Shown here: positions 46,322-57,095 of the stretch, in pieces
How positions within the stretch are numbered: position 1 is the stretch's first letter
Layout: every line of letters starts with the position of its first letter
Origin: Psilocybe azurescens
Lineage: Eukaryota > Basidiomycota > Agaricomycetes > Agaricales > Agrocybaceae
Reading direction: 5' to 3'
Length of the DNA: 64,000 nucleotides
Assembly (NCBI GenBank): GCA_023853785.1
Contig: JAJIRX010000649.1
Span: 62,001 to 126,000 of the forward strand
Notes under the pieces: model-generated
What the model saw: the letters and a program-made list of their open reading frames with translations, nothing else
Databases searched by the model: none
What the model was told of the DNA's origin: nothing
Made by a program: the position numbers and the translations under genes

Positions 46322-49300
46322 TTAGCCGTGCAGACGAGCCTTCTTCATAAACAACGCACCTGCACGAAGCTCACGCTCTGCAGCGTGGCGGTCACCTACC
46401 TCGGCGTAAGGGCTTCCGCCGATGAGAAGCGGTGCCTTTTCGAACAAGTCGTCCATTTCTTTGAGAAGAACAGTCAATGCGGACGAATCAGTGGAGTGCT
46501 AGAAAAAGACGCTCACCTTCGAGGCGACGCCCAGAGGTCTCCTTTTCAAATTTCACTGTATCAGTCAGAGTGAAAATAACAGAAATGTTTGGAACTAACA
46601 GGGAAGAAAGCCCAGATGAACAGTGCGCTGTAGACAGTTAGGCGAGTGTCGTTGTACAGATGGGATCAGGCCAGCTTACTTGGTGTGTCCACAAATAGCA
46701 AACACAAGATCTGATGGGTAAGAATAAGTATGATGCTATCTAATGGCACCGTGCGGACAAAAACAACTTACAATATCTATGAGAAAATAAGTTTGAATAT
46801 TGAGAACTGACTACGGAGCTGTACAAGAAGTGAGCTTACTTCCACCCGATGGCTGCGAAGGCTCTTGGAGTCACTTGGGCGATGAAGCTGTATAGTTTGG
46901 CGATACATCAGCATATGATAGCACGTAAAGTAGACCATAAACAGTTCACGAACAAGTTAGAAATCCATGATGAAGAGCTTGTGATTGCTGTACTTTTGCA
47001 CGGGTTCGGGTCGAGAAGATCTCCGCTGGGTATGCCCATGAAAGCGGTCCGATACATGCGCTGAAGAAAAAGTTGAAGACCCAGGTTCTGTCATATAAGC
47101 AGGAAGTAAGCGTTGTCCGATCACAGGAGAAGGCCCAGAAATCGCTTTCACGTACGTTACTGTTCAAACGAAGGCCGTTCGGTGAGGCAGTAATAACTAG
47201 CGGAGTCATGATCATTGCTTACTGATAAATATCTACAAAAATATGGACTATTAGCGAGCATAGATAAATCCTAGGCAAGGAGTTACTCACGTAATGTGCC
47301 TATGGTGCCGCAGAAAGCATGTCCGATATAAGTTATGGAGAAATATGGAGTAACATGAGACTTACCGCATCACTGAAGGACAATACAGCTGTTAGATTAG
47401 ATCTGGTAAAAGCCTGAGGCCTGAACAGCTCACGTACTTATCGACTGTACCGGGCCATCTTGCCATAAGAATAGCGCCAACAACGAATGATAACCCAGAA
47501 GCAATGTTTCCAATAATCAATGGTTTTCTTCTACCTGTATGGTCAACCCAGATGACACAGCACGCCTCTCCAATAAGGGCGATAATGCTATTGATCGACT
47601 GGAATAATAGGATGCGTGTTGACGAGAAACCCATCTGAAAATAAAACGTCAATGATTCACGTTCGAAATATAGTTAATCCTCGACTCACAGTAGTAAAGA
47701 TCTGAAGGTATTTATGAGTATTTTAGTAAATTGTCGCTAACACTGCTGTGGATCAAGCCCTCACTGTAGTGGAGTAATACTGGATCGCGCTAACGCCTGT
47801 TTAGGAATATGCTAAGCGCCAGGCTATATCACCGATTACAGAAGCGTACCAGTCATCTGCACCGAAAATTGAAGGATGTATCTATCACAGATTGAGAGAT
47901 TAGCTAAAGGTTAGCGATAATGCACCAAAGTATCAACTAATTCGGGATTTACCCGAGGCTAACACGTCGGAGGTTACTTGGCACAGTGAATAACTCTTTC
48001 CACCTAGTGAATGTCAACTTGGGACTCAAACAAAACAAGTCTCATGACTCACGATGATTCCCCAATATCTTTCGCTTTGTAGATATCGGCTTTCATATCT
48101 TCGATTTGAGACAGTACGAAACGATCGGTTTGATCTCCCCGGGAGTGGAGGCGCGCAAGTGTGGCCAGCGCTAATGGAGGGCTGTTGGTCCAAGGATGGG
48201 TGAAAAGATGGCCAACCAAGCTCTCACCTTCGTCCATTCGTCCCTTCTCTGCCAGCCAACGAGGTCTGAGCTCATATATGACAATGCGTTTTTCTCATGG
48301 CACTGGAGGGAACTTACGATTCAGGAAGGAGCAACATGAAAGCTAGCAAAGGAATGGCAGGCAAAATCTTGAGAAAACGTCGGTGAGCAAAAGTAAGTCA
48401 ATTGAATATGATTAGGTTTTACTTGAATTCCCAAAGGTACTCTCCACTCCGCCTGAGTACCCTTCAAGCCGGCAGAAGTTCCGTAAGTCTAAGATAGATT
48501 AGTTAGATACACATAATCGCAACTGAGTACGTCTATAAGATTACTCACAATCCATGATGCGCAGAAGGCTGAATCACAAAAGTCAGCTATGGGCAAAATG
48601 TACCATAAAGTCCAATCGTACCTCCGATGCCCAGCATGAACTGCACGACATTTAAAGTTAGAATCGACAATAACGTGGCATAAGGCAATTTCTACTCACC
48701 TGTTGCAGCGTCGTCAGGCGGCCACGAATACTTGGATGGGCAATTTCGGCCTGTTTGACGCGTTCAAGTCTAATGGAATAGGAATCTTTATGACACTTTA
48801 CCTGGTATAATGGCGCCAGATCGGATACGATACCGACTCCAAAGCCTGCAAAAGATTAGGCAAAGACGCTGAGTATACTGAGTATGACAAGGCGTACCCG
48901 CAAAGAAACGACCAACCAACATCATATCCATATTGTGAGCTACCGTTTGAAGAACACCGCCAACGCTTATAAGGCAGTTATGAGCTGAAATGGTGCGCGT
49001 GAAAGAAAATAAGCGTACATATAGATAGCAGCTCCAGTCTGAATAGTGATTCTTCTTCCGAAACTATCTGCGAGATATGCGACTGGGAACATTCCAAAGA
49101 AGCTATGCAAGGTCAGCTAGGGTGCGACTGATGATGCTAAGCGGGACGCATACCATCCAAGAACTGTATACAAAAATACGTTTAATAACATATTATATCG
49201 CTGGATTGTATAGGAGACGCACCGAATATACTGGCAATCAACCCTTGTAGGTCAGCATTATGGTAGCGGGGTCCCATAACTTCCTGTTTATCGTCCGTCT

Positions 49301-49523
49301 CGTCGGTCTTTCTGGCATCCTTGCATTGTTCATAGTCACTCACGATGAAGTCAGGAGCTGGAAGTACCCCCGCTATAACACCCAGATCATATCCGAAGAT
49401 AATACTTCCCAAACCTGTGGAGTAAGATTGCCAAAGTTCAGCTATGAGAAAGTCAATCGCTCGACAGCAACGTACTCGCAAAAAGCCCACAGAGCCATGT
49501 ATAGACTTTGGGAGGGAGATTCA
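46322..49523 (-). CDS. MFS sugar transporter
   Basis: Twelve-helix sugar porter of the plasma membrane, split into more than ten exons. The ATG is at 49523 (MNLPPKVYTWLCGLFAS). After an intron, LGSIIFGYDLGVIAGVLPAP is the family signature of helix 1. An extended loop follows with YEQCKDARKTDETDDKQEV. Then LADSFGRRITIQTGAAIYM, VGRFFAGFGVGIVSDLAPLY, AEIAHPSIRGRLTTLQQ and LLPESPRWLAEKGRMDEGE. The second half has WVDHTGRRKPLIIGNIASGL, IGPLSWAYPAEIF and ETSGRRLEEMDDLFEKAPL near the C-terminus. The stop is at 46322-46324. All standard sugar-porter motifs are present (GRR twice, PESPRWL, PAEIF, PET-x-GRxLEE). The gene directly upstream on the same strand encodes a GH51 arabinofuranosidase, so the substrate could be arabinose or another pentose (inference). 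Confidence 0.9.
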
Positions 49524-50094
49524 TGATGGTGGTAGAAGCTGTTCAACGCTGGAGACTGCGGCGAATTTAGATGTTCTAAGATGTTGGCTTTTGTGCTTCT
49601 TCTCATTCCTTAAGTACCGCGCTTTCGCAAGTCGACGAAGACATGTCATAACGAGCGGGTGACGGTCCGTCGTAAAATTCACCCATACCCCGCTAAAATG
49701 CGTCATGGGACCGACCGGTGACCCCACACCTACCCCATATGTTGATAAATTTCGTGAAGGAAGGCCATGCCCTTCATAACATACATGTACAACACGGCCG
49801 GTAAGTTTGTACAGCCTGTTGAGTTAAAGCTTAGTATCTGTAATATAGAATAGAGCCCGGTAAGGTATCTGGGGTCAATTATTAAAATAACAAGATAAGA
49901 TCCAGGAACAGTACGGCTATTCAAAACAAATAGCCGTACGACGTAGACGTTAGAGAAGGTACTATTCGAGAATATATGGTAGTGAGTTCAGTGTGTGAGA
50001 TAATATAGCGTCTGGGCCTTACCAAAACGCCCTACAGGAACAACTTCCCAAAACAGTTTCGAAATTAAATGCAAAAGTACAATATATCAACCGT
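49524..50094. other. spacer between GH51 and transporter genes
   Basis: About 570 bases that should contain the transporter promoter and the GH51 3' end. No other feature. Confidence 0.5.
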
Positions 50095-52628
50095 TCACTC
50101 TACTACTTGGAAGACAAGAACTAGGTGGATAATATGAGCAACAAAGAAAACGCAGTTGAAAAAAATAACATACTTTGGAAGGAATGCTTCTTCAATTCAT
50201 AGTTGCCCTTGAAGCGCTCATTCTTAATTACCGTATTCACCTTTTCACCGTCAAACCCATTGCTAGCTTTGAGGTCTTCATGCCAAACTTCATGAACAAC
50301 AAAATCTTCTTTCACCGAAACTTGAGGGCCAAAGAGAATGGGAACCTTGAAATCCGTATCATCGCTTCTATTTACTATCGCGATCCGGATTTCCTTGCCC
50401 TGCCCGGTGATGGCTAAGACAGCGCTAACGTCCACAAACTTGGTAAGCTTGGCGGAGTCAGGGGTGTTACTGTTCAGATCCTGGACAAATTTGGGGACGG
50501 TTGGTCCTGCATACGTAAGGGTGGAGGCGGGGTTGTCAACATGAACGGAGAGCGATGACCCGCGCATCAAATTTGAAAATAGCTGGAGCGGGTAGTAGGT
50601 CGTCTGTGAGAAAGACGGGAAAATCAGCACCACAATCACAAGAATGCATAGGCTGGCTCGCCTGTTTGAAAAGACCACTGGGAGACGTAATAATCTGGAG
50701 CGCCAGAAAGTCAGAAATGGGGTGTCGGTGCTATGAAATAAATTCCTAACCGGTGAAATAACATTAACCGATCTAATGTGGATTAGAGGCGTCTCTGAAA
50801 CGAGATTGTATGGTGCTTACTGAGCGATGCAGGCAATCTTCACAATATCAGCCTTGCGAACAAACACGTTAAGCCAAGAAGCGACAGCTATATCATTGCC
50901 GTATAAGTCGAACAAATTGAGAAAGGGAGGGAAAAATACTGCATACCAAGTGCATCAGAGAGGTCGTAGTGCTCCTCCGCGCCTTTCTCTCCAGGTGCTG
51001 CGAACAATAACAGAAAAACCATAAGGTGCCGCCAATAGGGGATTGGCAGAGCTTGCTCGCCGCTACGTACCACGAACGGGATCCCTATTGAGATAGTCAG
51101 GAAGGAAGTCAAACCCATGTACGAAAATCATTTACCAAACATTCCACTCATCGAAGCATCTATCAACAGGGACATTCATAAGAGACGCGGAATTTCGAAC
51201 GGAGAGATAGGAGAGGTTTACACAGTCAAGTCCTTGCGTAGTCCGCCTTCAATCTTTGCGAGATCAATGAGAGAGCGTGTAATTTCCAATCCTTTTTCGG
51301 CGGCGGCAGCTAATCATCGGACAAATTGTAAACCACTAGCCGTTCAGAGTGGTAATTTTAGACTTACGGCCCATGACATTTACAAGATGCTTGCCCTCGC
51401 TGACAGTATACACTAAAAACATGAGCTGTGGGTAGAGCGGGACATCAATAAACAGAACATACAATGGATTGAGTGAAAATCTACGACAGGAGCCAGCTTG
51501 CGAAGTGTGACCCTGTCCCAGTCAGCGAAACCCGTCTCTAGCAAAGAAGAGCGATAGATATTTGAGAAATGATTGAGAAATCAGGTATTACCTCCACATG
51601 AGATTAATTTGATGGTGGGGTCAAGGAGTCGAAGAGCTTTCGCCCACTGAAAGGCTTTTTTGCGTAGTCTTGAGATTCCATCTGTCCGACTAACGTATAA
51701 CAAATTTCATCGGCGTTGAGAATAGCGAATTAGATGATAGGATAAGCGTACCTTGCCACGGGCCCCATACTTCGTTGCCTGAGAATATGTATTAGGTTTA
51801 ACAATGAAATAACAAACTTTGAAAGGGTACCAAGTGCCCAGTACTGTTTTGAGTGCGATTAGCAGGAAGGCCCCTTGAGAAATTATACAAGACAGCTTAC
51901 TTTGACCCCATAAGGTTCTTGGTGGCCGTTTTTCTTGCGTAAATTGGCATAATAGGTATTCGAGGAGCTAAATAAGCGTGAGTTAGGTATGCAGCTTGGA
52001 ATGCTGGTAATGACCTATTGCAATATTCAACCCAAGCTAGGGCGTCCTCTAAAGTCCCTGTGCCCATATTCAAGCATATAAATGGCTCGGTTCCCAATTC
52101 TTGGCACCATTCAACGAATTCGTCTTATTCCAGTTAGTACCATCATAGCTTCAAATCTATTCAGATGAGCCACACCAGTTCCGAATTGGTTGCTCTCTTC
52201 TGTCAACCACGCGAGCTCGGGCCTTCGTGGGCGAAGTTCACGAGGTCCAACTCCGTCTAAGTAATAGATAGGCTTGTTCAGTGAGGTACACTTTAGCAAA
52301 GAAAGTCAGTCCCACCTTGCCAACGATAGGTACTGACAAAGTTTCTGAAGCAAAACGATTCGATGAGTTTAAAGGTAGATGCGGGTGTACTAAAAACATA
52401 CCCTCCGGGATACCTAACAACAGGTATCTTGAGGGCTTTCAACGCGTCCATAACATCTTTCCTGAAGCCTGTCTTCTCATCTGCTAAACCATTCTTGTTC
52501 TCTGGATCGTATATTCCTCCGTAAATGCATCTTCCCATGTGTTCGGTGAAACCAGAATATATACGAGGATCGACCTCGTCAATTACGCGAGCAGGATCAA
52601 TACGGATAGTTGGGGAAGTGATGGCCAT
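50095..52628 (-). CDS. GH51 alpha-L-arabinofuranosidase, intracellular type
   Basis: Releases L-arabinose from arabino-oligosaccharides. The ATG at 52628 ([17 protein letters not shown]) has no signal peptide, which suggests a cytosolic enzyme like bacterial AbfA. Motifs in order: [73 protein letters not shown], the acid/base Glu in [32 protein letters not shown] and the nucleophile Glu in [10 protein letters not shown]. Then [31 protein letters not shown] and a C-terminal beta-domain ending KKHSFQ. About fifteen introns. Two notes: one intron uses a GC donor (at 50661-50660), and the last exon is only a few codons, ending near 50095. All frames close. It lies upstream of a sugar transporter on the same strand. 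Confidence 0.93.
50605..50661 (-). other. non-canonical GC-AG intron in GH51
   Basis: The exon ends CAG|GCGAGC. The conserved GLFKQ-TTYYPL junction forces this boundary, and no GT donor fits. Length 57 nt. Confidence 0.7.
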
Positions 52629-53868
52629 TGTATGTCGTAGAGTTGCTTTGCGGTAGATGGTAAAACTGGAGGGACTTAAGGTAACGGCTATTTGTCCAAG
52701 AGACGATTCTTTCAAGCAAGGAACGGGCCGCAATTTAAATCTAACGGTGATGATCTCGCCGCTCGGACCGCCTAATGTGCCGTTAATCTTCTGTGCCGAC
52801 CAGACGCTTCTAAGTATTGTTCTTTGTGTTTAATTTCCCAGACAAATATTATGGTCATAGGACGCTTTGATTATAATTAAAAGGCGTAGAATTTGAGTGT
52901 TCAAATATGCGTAATTGAAAGGGGTGATTCGCAACTCACAGTTGGTGCAGTTTCCATAGCAGAGCCACGTAGCGCTACAGCTCTCTGTTGATCTAGGTGG
53001 GGGTCATTCTGTCTTTCACTGAAAATGTGGTCAAGAAGAAGTGAATATGTGGTTAAAGACGCTTGGAAGACGTTAGCTGTTGGAACGAAGTTGAAGTTGA
53101 ACTACATAACAGTTTGTCGCGACTATTCAAAGCCTTCGCCAAACATGCAATCACAGCAGCAATTAGGGGAGAAAATAATTTATGAGGCTCAAGAGTAGAT
53201 AGACAGAGAATCTGGCATTATATAATGTATATACAACGAAGATAAAGACAGAAGTGCAGAAGATCAAGATAGAAAAAACATCAAAGGAAATGGAAAGAAT
53301 TTTATAAAATTTTTCTGAAATTTTTTGGAGGGCATGATATCCGAAAACCAAAATCAGAGACGTGACGGAGAAATAGAGGCAACGGCAATGCAGTGAGGGT
53401 ATAGTGAGGGTCCAGGGATCAAGTAATCGACGAATATGTTGCCAGAAATAGGGTGAGGTGTCATCTGCAGGAGGCAAGGGTTTCTGTTCGTCCTGGCCGC
53501 ACAAACATGGAAAAGGCAGACACTCGTCAGCGCCACCTTTCCTATAAGCGCGACCGACCATTGCAATGTAGGCTTTATCGCAAAGAGCAGAATGTTCGTC
53601 AACATCCTGAACTCTACAACAAATCTCAACATGCAAACAGACAGAAGCGAATCGTTATCTCGTCAGATAACGATCCACCACGGTCGGCCTTGACGAGACA
53701 AGAACCAAAGCCAGGGCTTCAGAAGCTCGACAGCTTTTAACAGCCCAGCTCCGAAGCCATGCCGCCGATGACAGCAATGACACCCTGTTGCTGCTTCCTA
53801 TCCGTCGTCCATAATCCTAGGTATGTTGTGGGGTATAATACTGCATCGCCTCTCCTTAGTATCTTGGC
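52629..53868. other. intergenic region
   Basis: About 1.2 kb. A hydrophobic minus-strand frame (53162-53636) starts only with TTG and has no family resemblance. No gene supported. Confidence 0.45.
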
Positions 53869-56260
53869 CTACGGCGCGCTCAAAGACATGGCATCGGTGC
53901 TAGCGATGTCCTTGATCTGGGGTTTCTTCTTCTTCGGTCGGCAGCGCCGACGACGACGCGTTCGGAAGCCGTCGCGAGGCTCGATTTTGGACATAGGGAT
54001 GCCAGACTGGTGATGATTGGGATGAATGGAGATGGAGGCATCGCCTTTGACGGGGGAAATGGTGGGAAGAGGAGACGGAGAAGAGGAAACGGACTATAAA
54101 AAATCAATAGGTTAGTCGATTGTACAAAAAAGCGACGCTGTGGAAGAAAAATACCAAAGAGGGAGAAAGTGTGTGTATCTCGATGACTTCAATGCTTCTG
54201 GGAGGTAAACAGGAAGCGGACTGATATGAAAGAGAATGAGTTAATAGTTCGTGCGAAATTAAAGAGGAAAAAGTACCTGGAAGGAGAGCGAGTCCACTGC
54301 ATGTCCATTGTCGTTTGCGAAGATGGGGGCTTCCTGGAATATATCGGCAAAAAAAAGAAACCTCTGGAAAGAGGCTGCTGCCTGTGCCACTGCTGACATC
54401 AACCCCTGCCTCTGCAGCACGGCCTTCTTCGAGGCTGCTGGAAACTTCCTCAATCACACTCAGATTTGGGAAAGGGCCGACATCGCTTTGGTCCATGAGC
54501 TCTGCGACCGCCGCGGCGAGATCGAGCGTGTCGGTAACTGGGACATCCCTGATAGTACCAATGGAAGGATCCTCTCCCGCGCTCCCCTCCATGATATCTG
54601 AAGTAAGCGAAGCGGCCTCAGAGATACCAGATACCTCATCTCCACCAGCTTGGCCCATGGCATCTGACTCCACCGATGGCACTTCATCGGAGGTTACCAC
54701 CACCTCCTCATCTGGCAATTCAACGACAATGTCCGCTACCTCGCCGGCCCCAACAACGCCCGAGTCCGAAGAAAAGATGGATGATTTATCGGCTTCTGAA
54801 TGAGCGAAGTCGGGTAGCGGACCTTCAGACTCGGACGAATGAAACTTGTCTTTGAAGGGTTCGATGAAGGTAGAGACACGTGGCTCGACATGCACACCAG
54901 CTGTCATACCACCAACGAAGCCTTCGTAGTCGCCGACGGAATCGATGTTGAGATGGGCGAGCTCATCCTCGCAGTCGGGGGTGACAGTAATTGAATAGTT
55001 AACAGAGCTTGACTCCAGCTTGATGAGCTATGGTATATATGATTAGCATGGAGATATATAAGCCAAGACAGCCGAACAACGACTGACCTTTTTGACCATC
55101 ATATTTTCATGTTCGAAGGTACCATAAGCAAGCGCATTCTGATACCAGAATACAACCAACCCCATGATGGTCGATATCGCTAACCTAACCAATAAATTCT
55201 CGATCATACACCGCTGGACGCCCCTATACCCGCGATGCACAACGTCGAGGAATGCGGAATAAGCTGATTTAGACTGAATCTGAAATACAGCTGTAGGGGA
55301 CACTTCGGCGACTTGCACGGTTGGTTTTGGGGTAGGGAAGTACTCAGAACCATCAAAGGGACAACTGGTGGGAAAGGCGTACGCCAGGCTAATTTTCTCT
55401 ATTTTTTGGTGGGCGTCCTCTTAGGAGAGGATGCAAGTGTCGTTTTTGTGAGCCTGGCGTTTCTTAGCTTGGACCGCCTTCCTTGGGCCAGACGGTAGAC
55501 CATGGCTGCCACGCCGAGGGGGATGCACGCCAGTAATAGGAATGCCCAGAGCGCGAAAAGGCGGGCGGGAATGCCGTTGTCGTCGAACTCGGGACCAGAC
55601 GACGAAGGCGGAGAAGGCGGAGGAGGAGGAGGTGGTGGATGGGATGAATTTCCTTCCATATGACTGGAAGACAAGCCTTAAAGCGAGTGAATAAGAAACT
55701 ACAACAAGAAAAGAAGTCAAAGGTGACTCACCGTCATGCAGAACATCATCACCCCCGCCTGACCCATCTCCACCTTGAGGAATACCACTAGCACCGCTTC
55801 CATCACCTATAAAGAATGATTCCGGTCAGAACCATTGATCGATACCTGAAAGTTGTTCACTAAACTTACCCGATACATGATCAGCCACCGAGTTTCCAAC
55901 TCTGCTAGGCCCAGAGGAGAAAGCTTGTACACCAGGGAGAGGCTGACAAGGTTCATTACCGGTGGTGGTTGTACCACTTGCTGGTGTTGTAGATGCAATA
56001 ATAGGCACAACGGTCGCAAAGTTGACCGGTGTATCGCTGACCTCCTTGTAGTAACGCAAGGTTGGGTCTAAGGAAACAAAAGTCGCTGGAATGACCATCG
56101 CAACAAGGCAGACAACATGCTGCAGCCCATTGCTAAGGCCTATTTCCTTTGAGGAGGGCTGGGAGTAGAGTGCAGCGCCCATGGTCATTCCGACATAAGT
56201 CGTCTGTTGACCTGCAGCAAGATTGAAGAGATTGGCGGTTATAACTTCAAGGGATGACAT
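53869..56260 (-). CDS. membrane protein with acidic Ser-rich region and polybasic tail, unknown family
   Basis: I do not recognise a characterised family. The start is ATG 56260 (MSSLEVITANLFNLAAGQQ), chosen over an upstream ATG at 56362 because a TATA box sits directly before the latter. Hydrophobic segments: HVVCLVAMVIPATFVSL, LFALWAFLLLACIPLGVAAMVY and LAISTIMGLVVFWYQNALAYG. Between them are Gly/Asp and polyproline linkers. Then a long acidic Ser/Thr-rich stretch (EVADIVVELPDEEVVV...) and a C-terminal basic block RRRRRCRPKKKK, ending MSLSAP with the stop at 53869. Two frame breaks lie in homopolymers. The T6 run at 55402-55407 is one base short (TPTKK to IEKISLAYA). The A8 run at 54349-54356 is one base long (PEVSFF to ADIFQEAP). 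The basic tail looks like a nuclear or nucleic-acid-binding signal (inference). Confidence 0.72.
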
Positions 56261-57095
56261 GAGAGGATGACTGCCGGAATGTATCTGCTGGGGAATATAA
56301 AAGTATTTGAGATGTAGTGTGGGTTCTTCACGATGAGGAGTAAAAGAAACAAAACACACCATTTATACGCCGCAGCTCTGGATTCCGCTCTAGTGTCGTT
56401 TCGAAGTCGACATTTGAATGAGACTGGGATGTTAGCCACCGTGATCAAGGAATTACATGGTCACAATTAACATGTGCACTGGGCTGGATGGAAGCCTCTC
56501 GTCTTCAAGTCTATGATACGGGTTGGATTATGGGCCGCCCGAGATCACTGTTGTCTTCTTCGAGAATATTGTCAGGTAATTGAGTAACTACTAGGAAAGT
56601 CATGAAATACCGTGAATCTTAGTTGGAAATAAATCTTCCATCCTCCGTTATGTCTGACGGTCGATCTTCAATGTCAGCCGTTGTCGTAGTCGACTTAAGT
56701 TCTCAATGATCCCGCTTTCATCTGCCGCTGGCTGGTCTATGAAATTGGAGTTTACAGTCCGTCGGGAGAAGTCAGAATCACTTAGGCGGATGAATCTTGC
56801 AGAGTAAACTATCAAGCTTCAGGTTTTGGTTGAGAGGAGTTGAAACTTGAGAGGATACAAGGTTATCCAAAGAGCAGGACATGTTTTCTTTTAAGGTTGC
56901 GGATCGTGACCCGAACATAGGTTTAGACACGTGTCTTATTGATATCTCCGGATTTTCCAAGCACTGTCAGGCAGGCTTTACTTACATGTTGCTTTCAAGT
57001 GGCTTCGAGCAATCCTCGAGGAAAAGACGACCGAAGCTAATTTACTGAATCTACCCTAGAGAAATTAGGAATGTTTTTGAAGTGGTAATTTCTAC
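56261..57095. other. intergenic region
   Basis: About 830 bases with the membrane gene promoter at its left end and the 3' end of the DUF6535 gene at its right. No other gene. Confidence 0.5.
56361..56367 (-). promoter_or_regulatory. TATA box of the membrane protein gene
   Basis: TATAAAT on the minus strand, about 100 bases before the ATG at 56260. Confidence 0.5.

Noticed and set aside
53162..53636. 157-codon hydrophobic minus-strand frame
   Set aside because: No ATG at its start. The hydrophobic part comes from T/A-rich sequence, with no support as a gene.
4750..55407. Programmed ribosomal frameshifting as the cause of the frame breaks
   Set aside because: Sites occur in unrelated genes, go in both directions and lack a shared slippery motif or downstream structure. 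Sequence errors are simpler.
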